Source of the DNA: Torymus aiolomorphi
Taxonomy: Eukaryota > Arthropoda > Insecta > Hymenoptera > Torymidae
Assembly: GCA_036365515.1 (NCBI GenBank)
Contig: CM070874.1
Location: 93,475,842-93,539,841, forward strand
Length of the DNA: 64,000 nt
Reading direction: 5' to 3'
Shown here: piece by piece, positions 37,232 through 49,846 of the stretch
How positions within the stretch are numbered: position 1 is the stretch's first letter
Layout of the letters: each line of letters starts with the position of its first letter
Program-made: the position numbers and the translations under genes
The notes under the pieces: model-generated
What the model saw: only the letters and a program-made list of their open reading frames with translations
Told to the model about the DNA's origin: nothing
Databases searched by the model: none

Positions 37232-39166
37232 TTACCGAGGGCCTCTCGTTCGATTCGGGCACTCTCGGCGAATGTGACCAGGCATCCGGCAGTCCCAGCA
37301 CTTCCACGGCCCGTACGCTGCCGCCCTCTTGCCGACTGTTCCGTGGGAGCCTGTGCCTGCTCGGTCGTCGGTGTTCGTCCCGCTACTCGAGCTGAACGGG
37401 CCGCTGCTATCCGAGCTCTCCTTCCGATATCGCCGAAATTTTCTGTTCTTCTTCTTCTTTTTCTGGCTCTCTGGTGATTCGGTCCGAGACGCAGATGTCT
37501 CTGATGAAGAGGCTGACAGCGCGTATCCGGACCTGATCTGCTTCATTCCTTCCAAAATCATTTGGGAGAAGCGCTCCAGCACCTCGTCCAGCGTTTCATT
37601 GCTCTGGGGAGACGGTACCGGCGGCGGCTCCTTGTCCTCAACCGCCGCTCTTTTCCCCCTTAACGGTGCCGCTTTGGGTTCACTGTGCGCTAACTCAGCG
37701 TAAACACGAGCATCTGGTGGAGGGGGGGGAGGGCTTATAACGCTTTTCGGCGTGCCCCGCTAACTCGGCCTCCACCGCTGTGACGGATAGCGTATCGACA
37801 TCGGCGAATTCCCCTCGTCTAACCCGCTGCTGCAGCCGTGGCTTCGTATTTCGACGAAACGTTCCCGCTGGGTTTCGAGGGGCGGTGGTGGCTCCATCTT
37901 ACTCATCATTGCCTCGGGGCAGGTGATGAAGTCACGCACCGAATCGTCGGGTCCTTGGGGGCGCATCGCCGCCTCGTGGGCTAAGCGCTGGTGGAACCGG
38001 TCTTTCACGCCGACCCATCGGTGAATTTTCCGGCGAAATTCATTCCACGTGGACCAACCTTGTCTATGGGAACGGACACACACCCCTGCCACACCAACGA
38101 AGAGTTTGGACAAAGCACTTAATTTCTCGTCTTCCGGGAGCTTCGCCAAGGCCCATTTCTCTTCGACTCTATCGAGGAACAAGTCGATATTTTCCTCTCA
38201 ATCTCCGGCGAACCTCATTCCCCAGCGTCGAACTACTTGACCGACATCCCTTGGTGTTACGCCGATCGTATCTTTGACGTTGTGTCTCGCCGTCAGCAAC
38301 GTCGCATCCCGCGAATCGCGCCGTTGCTCAGAATCAGAAGTGTTCCGCACTGGATTCTGAGCTCCCTCTCCCCCTCCCCAGGCATCGCCGAGGCTCGTTC
38401 GGCGCGGGAGCGGGATGGGTGGCGACGGTGCTATTCTATCACCGGGGGATGGTTGCTGTATCCTGACTCTTCTTATCGTTCTTCCATCTTGTCCGTAGTT
38501 CCGCGCTGCGGTTTCTTCTTCCTGTGGCAGACAAGTGGGCGTCGAGTTTGCCGAATCGTCGTGATTGGGTTCTCCACCTGTCCCGACGAGCTCTGTCGTG
38601 TCACTCGTCAGACGGGTTGTTGACTTGCCAGTCAATGTCCGGAGGGTCTCTTCTATCCTCCGCAATCTGGCTTCCATTCCCTCGACATATGCTGCCCACT
38701 CGTTCGGGACTTGAACCGTCGTACCGTCCGCCATCGTAATCGTGTGCGTTGTGCCATTTTCCAATTGACGTCCAGTACTCTCCTCAGTCTCGGTCGAATC
38801 GCCCTTAACTTGTGCACCTGGGGCATCCGCTGCCCGTACAGTGCTTTGCTCGAGGCACTGTGCTTCTGTCGCGTCCGACTTCAGTATCTCGAGTGGATGT
38901 GGCTTGTCACTGGTGCAGATCACGTGATCCACGAACGCTTCACGTGCGTTCATGCGCTCCAACAGTGTTGAATCTTCATCATCGGCGACTAACCCCGCAA
39001 AATCCCTGGGATCGTAGTCGCCAGATATCCACCGGCTGAGGCGGACCAATCTCGTGAACAGTCTGCCATCCATTCTTAAACCCAGGACTTGCATGTATTG
39101 CTGTATCTCTTCCTCGCTGAGGCACCTACACCAATCCTCGACGGCTTTTCTTACCGAACCCGCCAT
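37232..39166 (-). pseudogene. gag: gag of the LTR element (two lesions)
   Basis: It starts MAGSVRKAVEDWCRCLSEEE at 39166. A mid-region with a charged linker is followed by a capsid-like domain around EENIDLFLDRVEEKWALAKL. A basic Ser-rich tail ends in a single CCHC knuckle CWDCRMPGHIRREC near the C-terminus (about 37255-37300). One in-frame TGA (38198-38200) and one frame change near 37850-37870 break it; family-like sequence (VRRGEFADVDTLSVTAVEAE) continues in the new frame. Length is about 640 codons, within the range for gag proteins. The exact superfamily cannot be set without pol. Confidence 0.75.
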
Positions 39167-39740
39167 CGCTAATTTAACTAATCGCTGTCAAAATCTATGC
39201 AGCGCAACTCGTTTACGGGTTATTAGCCGCACGAAACTCGCTCTCTACAAGTTCTCATCTCTCTCGGAATGTACCTGTGCGCGGCTAATCGATCGCACGC
39301 ACGTATCTGGTTGGCGCGACAAAAATACAAAAAGTAAAAAATAAATACAATTTTATTTTCCTGCCTAACCAGGTACACTCCCTTTGAGTGCGTGTGTGTG
39401 TTTCGGTTCGACTCCCAGTTGAGGTCTTACAATTTTGTACCTTCAGCTGGGCGACGCTAAACCGCTACTTTTATCTCGAAAAGTAAAGCAAAAATTTCCG
39501 CGAAACCGTTTCCCAAAATTTTAAATCGTAATTTTCCGGTCGAAAAAAAAATGTATTTCTCACTGCCGATCTCCGTACCGACAGAATCCACACACACACG
39601 CTTACACACGCAAGTTACCGCGCGCTCATGAAATTTGGTACGCGACGCGTCACGGTTATCAGCACCACCCGCTTTTCCTTCAATCCTTAGGAAAAAAAAA
39701 CAATTTCCCCGCACGCTCGTCGGTGGCAGGTGTCCGTGTT

Positions 39741-39760
39741 TCCACACGTTATGGGCGCCA
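39741..39760 (-). other. Primer-binding site of the LTR element
   Basis: The - strand TGGCGCCCATAACGTGTGGA lies two bases inside the right LTR. TGG complementary to a tRNA CCA end, followed by CGCCC, is the standard retroelement primer site. The primer tRNA is not assigned. Confidence 0.65.
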
Positions 39761-39762
39761 GT

Positions 39763-40464
39763 TGCAACGGGCTAAAAGCTGTCCTCGGTGCGCTATATCT
39801 GAACGCGGACTTGCCGATGAACGGCGCCGCAATTGACAGGCGCGAGCACTTACTCGTGCCAACCCTCGACGATTAGCGGCCCGTCAGCACCGTGCTGTTG
39901 CTCGCCGTCGGCTGCTTTCAGCAGCAGCCGCGCCTTTAGGCTCCGTTACAACGCGCCACTTCGTCGTCGCGCTCTCTCTCTCCAGCGTGCTGCCCCAGCT
40001 GCTCAGTTATCACGCGAATACTACGTACTCGCGACGGCGGAGGCCGGCGGTATTCTTCACCGTGCCACCGAATAGGGAATTGAAAGTAGGATGCGTGAAA
40101 TAATACGCGAACAAGTAAAAGCAAGGAATTATCTTTATTGCCCCCGGAGGCTGCTCACTATTTACACGCGCGGCGCGTACTCTAGGTACGCGCCGATTCG
40201 GGTGGTGCGCCCGCGCACGCGAAGTACGTGGATGCTCTGCCGCACACACGTACGCGCAAAAGCGGCTCGCGCCGATGTAGGCCGATCGCCGCGCACGATC
40301 GGCGCTCACGCGCGCGTCGGCGGCCTCGCTCGCTCGTCCATGTTCTGCTCTCTGGACGTACGTCTTCCGTGGGGAGAGCGCGCGTCCGCCTGGCCAGGAC
40401 TTACCTCAGTTGCAGCGAGAAGGCGCGGTTGAACGCGCTCGGCGGTGCCTGCTGCAGCGCGCCG

Positions 40465-40506
<42 letters not shown>

Positions 40507-40774
40507 TTTTTCGCTGCTACGGGCTTCACCTTTCTCTCTCTCTCTCTCTCTCGCTCCTGCGAGTATCGGCCGCGATGCTCTCTCTCACTCGCTCCCGTGA
40601 GTGACCTCGGCCGCGCTGTTCTCTCTCGCTCTTTCGCTGCCTCGGTCGAGTGTGGCTCTCTCTCCCTCTCCCTCAACCACCGGCGAACGAGGTTCTCGGA
40701 GCCGTGCTGCGTCTCACTCTCTCACTCTCGTGCACTACACGGCACTTAGTCCGCGATCCTCGTGCGCTTCACTT

Positions 40775-40850
<76 letters not shown>

Positions 40851-41257
40851 CCTCTCTCGCTCAGTCGTCGCGCACGGGGGACGAGCAGCTGCCTCAGCTA
40901 CGGCAGAGGCGATACTGCCGGGCTCTGTCTCTCGCTCTCATTCCCCCTCGCGCAAGGTTGTCGCGAGTTTTCATTTCGGAGCTGATTGTGTGTCGTAGTT
41001 GCGCTCGGTACTTCTCGCACAGCTACACGTGCGAGCAACTACACACACACACATGCAAGCCCCCGGAGTAATACGAGGACAAGCCCGACTCTGTTTGCGA
41101 ATCCTCATGCCGCAATTGTCGGCCTTGCCTTCTCCAAGGCCGCGGTATGTTTATGTTTTCGGTCAACTACCTGTGTGTATACCGTGCGTCGGAGATCGGC
41201 TCGATCCGAGCTCCGTGTTCGCGCGCATACACACACACAGACGCGCCTGCCGTTACA
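39763..41257 (-). repeat. LTR (5' LTR in element orientation)
   Basis: 1495 bp, homologous to 35273-36693 along its length. It has longer CT arrays (40468-40503, 40779-40858) and a G-CAACGG terminus that has lost one base of the inverted end. Confidence 0.8.
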
Positions 41258-41299
41258 AATTACTAAAATAAATATTTTATAAAAATTTTTTAATTTTAA

Positions 41300-43681
41300 G
41301 TTTGATGCATCAAAAGACGAGACTCTTTCGGAGATAGAAACAAAATATAATGTTAGTGAAGATTCTGATAAAATCAATTCTGTGATCGATATAACAAAGG
41401 ATGATTCTAACCATAAAAAAGAAATTAAAAATTTAAATAGTCTCGGAACTGAAGAAGTTAATTTAAAGATTACTCAAAAAAATCAAGGTGAGAAGAAAAT
41501 AGAGGAAGTGGTACCTATTTGTGACATATCTCAATGGCCTGAAAATATAAGTAGAAAATATATAGATTATTGGGTTGCAAGAGGAAGTACACAAATCCAG
41601 AATAATGATTCTAAGATTATAGATTCCAATTCATATAAACAAAAAGATGGAAATGCTATTCTGAAATGTAAGGTATCCATGTTTGAAAAGAAAATCAAGA
41701 ATGGAGATGTGGTGAAACGTTCGTGGGTATGCTTTTCTCCAATCACCGGAAAACTACTGTTTTCACTGCAAGCTTTTTTGCAGGTCAGCAACACAATTTA
41801 CACGCGAGGGATACTGTGATTGGAAAAATGCTCACAACCGCTTAAATGAACACGAAAAATCACAGTCTCATTTAGGGGCAGTTCATAGTTTTATCATGGA
41901 AAGTGAACATATTGGATTATTAAACGCTAGTCTTAAAAAAAAGGTAGAAGACGAAACAAAATATTGGAAAAATATATTAGAAAGAATTATTAGCGTCATT
42001 ATATTCTTAGCAGAAAGAAATTTACCTTTTAGAGGAGAGAATGAAGTTTTAGGAGTGCAAAATAATGACAACTTTCTTGGAACCATTGAGTTGCTAGCAA
42101 AGTATGATGATTTCCTAAAAGCTCATTTACTTAAATATGCCCAGCGCGGTACAGGTAACGTAAGTTACCTTTCCCCGAAAGTTTACGAAGAGCTTATCGC
42201 AATAATCCATGATAATCTATTAAATAAAATAATAGAAAATGTAAAAAAGTCAAGATATTATTCTATATCAGTTGATTCAACTACCGACGTAGGTCATATA
42301 GATCAATTAAGTTTAACTGTTAGATATCTTGAAAATAACTGTAATGTCATTTTTTGAAAAATATAATTTAGACATTAAAAATTGTCAAGAACAGTCGTAT
42401 GATAATGCGTCAGTCGTGAGTGGCGAGTATAATGGCTTACAAGCAATTGTGAATCGTGAAAATCCGTTAGTATTACATATACCATGTTTTACGCATTCTT
42501 TGAATTTAGTTGGTACAGCAGCAATGTCATGTTGTTTAGAAGCAAAAAGATTTTTTGACTTCTTAGAAAATATTTATGTATTCTTTACAGTTTCGTCCCA
42601 ACGTCACGATTTACTTACTCATAAATTAAAACAATCTGTATCTGACAGTAAAACTCGTATGATAATGCCTAAAAGAGTAAGTACTACCCAATGGGCGTCT
42701 CGGGCACAGGCTGTGGAATCAGTGTGCAAAGGATTCAAAGCGTATAAAGATACTTTACAAGAGTTATCTCATGAAAATGATGAAGCTCGAGGTCTTTATA
42801 AAGTACTTGACAAATTAGAAACAGGCATATATATCATGTTTTGGAATGATATTCTAAATATAACTAATAAAATTAGTCTTAAGTTACAAAGTTGTGATTT
42901 AGATTTTAATACATCAATAGCCCTTTTAAAATCTTTGAAATCATTCGTAGAATCGATGCGTGATAATTTTGATAATTATGAAATTTTGGGAAAGCAAAAA
43001 TCTAATTGTGAAGAATATGAGCAAAAACAAAAACGTCTACGTCGACAAAACGTACATCTTAACCCTCTTGATTATGCTAATGGTGAAAATGTTGAATTGA
43101 CTGGCTCTCAAAAGTTTCGAGTTGAATGCTACATTCCCGTTATTGATCAGATTGTTGCTTCTTTGACTCAAAGAATTAGTGCCTACGAAAAGACTGAAAG
43201 TTATTTTGGATTTTTGAGGAAACTTACAAATTTATCTTTTCAAGAAGTCAGAGAGCATGCGTCAAAACTTATCGAACTGTATAAAGATGATCTTGAAGAT
43301 AATTTAATAACGGAGCTGATACAATTCAAAGATTTCATTAAAAATTTTATCACTAATAATGAAGAGAAAAATGAGGATACAAAGTTATGCTTTGAAGCTA
43401 AAATGTTTAAACTGATAGTCGAAGAGGACCTGCAGGACATTTTCCCCAATATTTGCATCCTTTTAAACATTTATCTTGTATTAATGACCACAAATTGTAC
43501 CAGCGAAAGATCGTTTTCAAAGCTAAAATTAATAAAGAATAGACTACGATCATCTATGCTACAGGATCGGCTCAACAGTCTTTCTATCATGAGTATTGAA
43601 AGCGACCTATTAAGAATAATTTCGTATTCTGAAATCATAAACGAATTTGCCGAAAGGAAAGCACGTAAAGTATTCTTGTAA
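41300..43681 (+). pseudogene. hAT transposase, ZMYM/TTF-finger type
   Basis: The N-terminal part has DISQWPENISRKYIDYWVAR then a TTF-type finger (RSWVCFSPITGK; after a frame change, YCFHCKLFCR, DWKNAHNRLNEHEKSQSH). Next come SYLSPKVYEELI and the catalytic-core block YYSISVDSTTDVGHIDQLSL. The last and longest part (to 43681) has SYDNASVVSGEYNGLQA, CFTHSLNLVG, TTQWASRAQAVESV and the C-terminal dimerisation region TTNCTSERSFSKLKLIKNRL. Lesions: a frame change near 41757, and a stop with a deletion of part of the core near 42350. The 5' end adjoins the LTR of the gag-only element, so the 5' terminal repeat may be lost. Confidence 0.85.
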
Positions 43682-43950
43682 ATAGAATAGAAGAATTACT
43701 ATGTAGTAATAAGTAATAAGTATTGTGATATCGTAAGTGTAAAGTCAAACCAAAAATGTTTCCAAATAATAAACCGTATTACTATAATACTATTTATGAT
43801 AAATAATTTATAATTAAACAAATTATAAATAAATAATAATTAATGCCACTTAACATCAATGAAATGTAATGCGTATATTTAATTTATCTCCCTCTTTATC
43901 AAAATTAAAATTTCGATTCACATTTTTAATGGAAAATTGAGTCCTTACAT

Positions 43951-44002
43951 AGGCCCCCACCAAAATCTGCCTAGGGCCCCACCGTAACTTAGTCCGGTAC
44001 TG
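43951..44002 (-). repeat. Probable hAT 3' terminal region
   Basis: Read inward on the - strand the end is CAGTACCGGACTAAGTTACG then a run of GGGGCCC and GGGGGCC. hAT elements of this type begin with CAG and carry GGGGCCC-rich ends. A matching 5' end was not found. Confidence 0.5.
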
Positions 44003-44368
44003 TCAGTGTTAGTATACTACTTATATACAATGAAGAAGGAAGATGTAATAATATTTGCAAAATAAACAATGGAAATTTTTTTAGTATACATATAGAAAGA
44101 AATGTCGGCTATGTATGAAATGACTTGTTTTTGTAACATAAAAGCCATGAGGTTTTCCAGTGAAATATATTTGTCGGCTTTTATGGAAGTAAAAATATAT
44201 AGACCATTTTTCATAATTACATAAAAATATTGTTTCAATATTTATCTTAATATTATTTAAACATTGTTTTATTAAATTTGTTTCCGTTTTGATTTATCAA
44301 ATGAGGCAATCACCAATTTCGACGTCTGCGCGAATCTACCAACAAATTCAAAACTCTCCACTACAAAC

Positions 44369-44872
44369 CTTCAATACGGCAATATCTCCGTACGGTGTGG
44401 CAGTCATCCACTCGGAGTCATTGTAGTGTGCCGGCACATAGATCTTCTCCACGGCAGCGATGACCGCCGCCGAGTTGTCCTGCGAACGCAGGTCACTCGT
44501 GCCCGCGACAATCTGTATCGCATCCTCGATAAATTTGTCGGTTTCTTCGATGACGCAGTGCGCGGCCGTCAGGACGAATCGCTCTCCGATGATGCTGCCA
44601 CCGCAAAAATGCTCGCCCTCGGTTTGAAGAGACACGAGGTACTTGGCTTCATTTAGTGGTGGTGGCTTGCCGCCGATTAATGAGGCGGATTCCAAGCTTT
44701 GAGCTGTTGAATGAATGGAGGAGTAATCAGTGAATTTTTTAAAGTAAAATTTGTGAAAATCGAAATTAGTAACGTTTGATAAAGTAATATTGCTGTTAGC
44801 CAGATACTTACCGGTGTATGTAGTGTAGATAAATAAAATTATTGTGAAAATTCGTGGATTATAATGTTGCAT
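44369..44872 (-). CDS. Trypsin-like serine protease, first two exons only
   Basis: Exon 1 (44872-44812) encodes MQHYNPRIFTIILFIYTTYT, a signal peptide, and ends at donor G|GTAAGT. Exon 2 (44703-44369) follows the acceptor TTCAACAG in phase 1. It encodes the activation region SLIGGKPPPLNEAKYLVSLQ, CGGSIIGERFVLTAAHC with the catalytic His, and YGDIAVLKV with the catalytic Asp. The donor AAG|GTTTGT (44368) ends exon 2 in phase 0. The intron between the exons is a multiple of three without a stop, so the frame reads through it. The exon with the catalytic GDSGG motif was not found before the hAT remnant. It may lie further left, outside the window, or be lost. Expected to be a secreted endopeptidase. 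Confidence 0.75.
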
Positions 44873-46031
44873 TTTTAGGAGTAATTTTTTAATTCAGAAA
44901 AAGTGAATCTTATCAGTATTTTATAAAATAGCATAACAATTTTATGATAGCATCACAATTACTGAGAATATTAAAAATGTAATTTTAGAAATTGATAACA
45001 TTATTTGCAAAAGATGTAGAGAGAAAAAACCAGTTTCAAACAGAATGAACGTTCTAACAGATGTGAACAAGGCACTGTTGCACTGACCTCGGCTCAACAA
45101 GTTTATATGAAGTAATTGTAAATGATAATTAACTGCATTCATTGGTAAGAGCGTAAAATATTGATTTACAAAGGAAACTTGTTTTTCCGGACGCAAGAAA
45201 ATTTCTCGTAATTTATATTTGCTCAGCACATACCAGCTGTTTATATTAAATATGAAAATATTTAGCAATTTTTTGCAAAATCCATTTTATACTTTTTTAT
45301 TTTACTAAAAGTTTCTTTTGCAACGTAAAATTTGTTATGTACCTATAACAATGGACTTTTATAAAAGTAATTTTTTCAAAAGGAATTATAAAAGTTATGT
45401 TTTACATCGCATTGCAAATGTTTAAAAGATTTAGGAGTAATGCAGTTTGATAGTAATCTCTCAAATCATCGCAATCCTAGCTGCAGAAACTCTGTTTTAG
45501 GCTATTGTTCATCGATAACTGTTGATTAAGATGACGATATATGTTTTTTAAAATTGTTATATAAACAAATAGTTCATTATTATAGTGTATTTAAAAATCT
45601 GCTGCTTGATTTTTGCAATTCTTAATACGATTTTAAATTTAATGGTTAAAACGATTATCTTTTTTTCATTACCTTAGTTCTTAATATAAAAAGTTTTATT
45701 GAGGAAAAAAGCTTCTTGCTAGATATATAAATTTACAGTATAAGTTCTTGGTGTCAGAGTTATAAATAACTATATGATCACGTATTTATTTAATACTCAC
45801 TATTAATTGATTTCTTTGATTATCTAACCACACAACATTTATTTAAACTTATTATTCCTAATCTTTATATGATAATAAAATATATTTACTTGACATTCTA
45901 ACGATATGCATTTTAATCAGTGTCGTTTTTCTATACTCAACTATTCTATTATTCTACATGCTGATCACTTTAATAAATTCAACAAGCCGCTCGCTTACGT
46001 ACATAATATCTATTTTGCATATCCTCCCAAG
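44873..46031. other. AT-rich non-coding stretch
   Basis: It contains the upstream region of the protease gene and the left flank of the LINE. The open frame at 44942-45268 (-) has no recognisable domain. Confidence 0.5.
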
Positions 46032-47605
46032 ATGGAGGATAGTGGGCTGCCACCGGAGGCAGTCCCTCCCGATATATACTATCGATGTCACAATACGCAA
46101 GCGGTTAAAACGGTAGTATGTATATGGTGTTGCAATGTTTTTCATAAAAGTGACTTTAATAGAAAAAAAAATGTAAGATACATAAACAATGTGTTAGTTG
46201 TTTGTGATGAACACGATTTGAACATAACCTCAAATCAAGATCCCACACGTGCTGTGTTACTAAAACTACAAGAAGATCTGCAAACCAAAACTAAAGCGAT
46301 TGAGAATCTTAGTAAAAACTATAGGAAAATAGAATCAGAGTACAGTAAACTTAAAATCAACTATGAAGGCCTCCTTCAAGAAAACAGAATGCAAGTTGAT
46401 GAGCTGGATGAGACTACATGCGAAGACAAGGACAGTGATAAAGTAAGTGCACTAATAACAGAAAACCAGCTGCTTAGGGAACTAAATACTGAATTGAAAC
46501 ATAAAAATCTGCTTTTAAACGAAATTCTAACGAAAGAAAAAGAACGACCGAGTAAATACAAGGAAACATATGCAGATATAATGTCAAAAAAGATACACAT
46601 ACCACAATCCAAAAAAGTGCAGAAAATTGTAGTGACAAGAAAAGACAAAGAAGAGAAATCGGTGATAAAGGAAAAAGTATTCCACTATCTACTTAAAGAA
46701 AAATCAATCCAAACGAAAAAAATTGATATGAAAAGTAAAGATGTAATTTCAATAACATGCATGAACGAGGAAAGTGCCAAGACAGCAAAAAGATTACTAG
46801 ACGCCAAGCTCAACCACCTCTACAAGGTCGAAGAAGAACAGCTTAGTAAGCCTGTCATAAGAATAACTGGCATCGAAAATGAATTCAAGTCTGATATAAA
46901 AGCAATCGAAAATGACATAAACCAAAGAAATTTTTCAAATTTAGATACAAAGGGTAACGTATTACACGTAGCTGGCAATGACAAAAGCAGTAAAGTAACG
47001 GTCATCATGCAAATAACGGGTGAAATGCACAAACATATTAAAAAAATAAAGACAGATTATTCATTGGTTATCAGAATTGCAAAGTTTACGATATAATAAA
47101 TGTGAAACCATGTTATAAGTGTGGTAGATTGGGTCATAATGGCCAAAGGTGTAAGAACAGCCCAACCTGTTTAAAATGTGCGGGAACGCATCTAACAGAA
47201 AAGTGCACATCAGAGAAACAGTGCTGCGTCAACTGTAGCTTCTCAAATAAGACATTTGGAAACGACTATAATACTGATCATGTTACCACTGACAGACAAG
47301 AATGCAAAATTTTGAATGCTAAGGTAAACAAGGCTATGAACACTACTGAATATATAATAAAACCTGACTTACCGAGATACCTCGGTAAGGTAGATAACTT
47401 CAAGAAACGGACGCAAGAGTTAACTAAATCACCAACTACATTACAAACTCAGGTGGGCGGAACTGAATTAATACTGGCAAAACCCAGGCTTGGAAGTTCG
47501 TCTTCACTTACATCGATAACAACAAGATCTAGATTCTACTCACAACAAGACCTCAGCCTCAGTTCGCCTACCAAAAATACGCAAGAGGGATCAACAAACT
47601 TTTAA
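46032..47605 (+). pseudogene. LINE ORF1 (gag-like, CCHC knuckles), one frame change
   Basis: The start ATG at 46032 gives MEDSGLPPEAVPPDIYYRCH followed by a Cys/His cluster (CIWCCNVFH, VVCDEHD) resembling a small zinc-binding fold. A coiled-coil stretch spans about residues 75-165 (LQEDLQTKTKAIENLSKNYR). An RRM-like segment (DVISITCMNEESAKTAKRLL; PVIRITGIENEF) follows. After a frame change near 47078-47090 come CCHC knuckles CYKCGRLGHNGQRC and CLKCAGTHLTEKC and a Ser/Thr-rich tail. This matches ORF1 of Jockey/I-like non-LTR retrotransposons. No ORF2 follows. Confidence 0.75.
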
Positions 47606-47946
47606 TTTAAGTGATACAAACTTTGGCAGTGAGATTGAAAATTTTAAAAAAGCTCTATTGCAAAAGTGTTAATAGGAAACATGAACTAAAAAATAAACTA
47701 AAAAATATATATAATAAACAAATGTATACATATTGTTTTACTTGCGTTAAGTTTTGAGAATTCTATTGACAATATTAAATGTTTAAGGTTTAAATATTTA
47801 ATATTTAGTATATAAGCTTTAGTGTATAAGTATAGTCTTAAGTATTCATGTACCAGCCCTCGTACAGATAGTTAATATCTATCTCTGAGGACTTTACTCT
47901 ATGTAATTTTGTTCTGGTTTAATAAATAAATAAATAAATAAATAAG
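47606..47946 (+). mobile_element. LINE 3' UTR and AATA-type tail
   Basis: The short UTR contains a small hairpin (AGATAGTTAATATCTATCT) and ends with TAAA/AATA repeats (47922-47946), the target-primed tail typical of non-LTR elements. ORF2 is absent between ORF1 and the tail. Confidence 0.65.
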
Positions 47947-48385
47947 TATACACTCTACAACTAACTATACGCCTTTTACACTGTTATATGGACCTTATGA
48001 CAAACTACAGAAACACATTAGCGAGCCCGATGCCGATACCATAGAAAGATATAATGAAATCAGAAAAAATGAAATTTTACCTTTTTATGACACGCTATAT
48101 AGAAACCAAAAAGAGCAACAAAAGTTACCTAATAGTCCTGACAAATCGTTAGAAAATAAAGAAATTTACATGAAAACACATCAACAACAACGCGACAAAA
48201 CCGCACCACGATATCAAAAATTACTTGTAGAGACACAACAAGGCCCCTCGTTAGGTTGCTATATTTATGGTCAAGAACGCCGATATAATTTACGAAGTGC
48301 CAAAAGAATAAGAAAAACTTCTTCTTTACAGGACAATGAAGACGGCACTAATCTTGATTCTCATAGCTCTGCTCGTGGAGAGTAG
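47947..48385 (+). pseudogene. Errantivirus-like pol C-terminus (integrase tail), 5' truncated
   Basis: It starts at the LINE tail with [18 protein letters not shown], the typical end of the Ty3/gypsy integrase catalytic region, and continues through a charged tail ending near [10 protein letters not shown] and SSARGE. Everything upstream of the integrase end is missing, cut at the LINE junction. Confidence 0.7.
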
Positions 48386-49846
48386 CGAAATCAACCAAAA
48401 TAAGACGCATTACGACTACCAACAAGGAACTGGAAGAATAGTTGGAAGTTATCATTACCTACATTTCAACATCGACGTTACTACGCTTTTGAAAACTTTC
48501 AAACAAAAGCTAGCTATACAATATTATCTAACCAAGGCAAATTAAGAGAATCAAGTTTATTAAAGCAGGCCGAAATTCTATGTAATGAAATACACCAGAA
48601 TCTACAAATAATAATGCCATCAAACATGAGAACGAAGAGAGGGTTAATAAACGGATTAGGCACAGCTATAAAATACATTTTTGGGAACCCAGATGCAAAC
48701 GATTTAGAAAAGATAAACAACTACTTAAATTCTCTACAAAATCAACAACAGGAAAATATATTTACTTTAAATAAGTCAATAAGCATAATAAATACGATAA
48801 GTAAACAAATAAATAACAACACGAATATAATTAATAAAAATTTAAAAGACATGTGGAAAACTGTAAATGACCAAACTTTGCAAACAAATCTATTTGAAGC
48901 GATCATGACCCTCATAACCCAGGAGCAACATTTTCTCGGATTACTTAATAAAATTAAAAGATCATTTATTTTCAGTGAACAAATATTCGACTTAGAATTG
49001 TTAACATATGACCAAATATCGGATATACGTGTACATTTATTGGCAATCTACTCTCAGAAAGAGTTAATATTACACTACCATAATTTGCTAGATTTTCGCT
49101 TTGCTCAGGGATCAATTGCATTCACACAAAATTTTATTGTATACACCATCAAAATCCCTATCCTTAATCCTATCGAATTTTCACTCCATCAAAGACTTGC
49201 TATAATCAATTACAACAATCAGACAGAAGTTATCACCACGCCATGGAGTTTGACCGGGTCATCTATAAAACTATTTGCTAATAAGTGCCGACAGATGTAT
49301 GAAAAGAATTTTTTATGTCAACAAATTATAACGGAAAGAGTCAAACCGATTATCATTTCAATTAGTCCACCTTTAATATTGACATAAAATTATTTGAAAA
49401 TTATCGAGTAATTTAATCTAGTATCGAGTAATTATCCGATCAAGGTTAAACATGATAATGACCAATTGATGATCCGAGGAACATATGAAATACAAGGAAA
49501 TGATGTACAAGTACAGGGATACCGACTTGACGAAAATCTTGGTGAAATGGAACAATACAGCCTAATTTCACTTTTAGTTATCAAAGACCACCAGTTGAAT
49601 TTCGAACCTCTAAAAACTTTGACATCACCTACACTAACTATGCCAGTCTCTAATCAAATTAGAACCGAATTCGTCATGTCTACAAGTTCAATTATATTAG
49701 TATTGCTGTTCATAACGATTACATCGGTTTACTTAATGTACAAAATAAAAGTCAAGAAACAACGGCCGCAACTTACCAAAAAGTCCAAAGATAAGGACAT
49801 CAAAGACGAGGACGTCATTGAACTTGGCCATGGAGGAGTTATATGA
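48336..49846 (+). pseudogene. env: Errantivirus-like env (baculovirus F-like), broken
   Basis: The frame overlapping the pol end begins with a hydrophobic signal peptide (48336 onward) and is interrupted near 48530-48545. A second block (48614-49387) starts with a furin-type site RTKR followed by GLINGLG, the fusion-peptide position of gypsy-type env and baculovirus F proteins, then a long helical region. After a further break near 49388-49465, a third block (49466-49846) carries a transmembrane segment (STSSIILVLLFITITSVYLM) and a short basic cytoplasmic tail. The break positions make a functional envelope impossible as it stands. Confidence 0.7.

Larger units (their letters stand above)
35273..41257 (-). 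mobile_element. LTR retrotransposon, gag only
   Basis: Two long direct repeats (35273-36693 and 39763-41257) begin TGTAACGG or TGCAACGG and end CCGTTACA. The 3.07-kb interior holds a - strand gag pseudogene, a primer-binding site next to the right LTR and a purine tract next to the left LTR, so transcription would run right to left. No protease, reverse transcriptase, RNase H or integrase is seen, and there is no room for them. Flanks (TATTT on the left, AATTA on the right) show no target duplication. The LTRs differ by substitutions and by CT-array length, so the copy is not young. Confidence 0.8.

Noticed and set aside
35321..37703. Many overlapping + strand open frames in the LTR element
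   Set aside because: High GC and CT arrays in the LTRs give long open frames in all phases; the only protein signal is the - strand gag.
37840..37880. GACGAAACG near 37855 as a hammerhead core
   Set aside because: It lies in gag coding sequence and no CUGANGA lies upstream with pairing.
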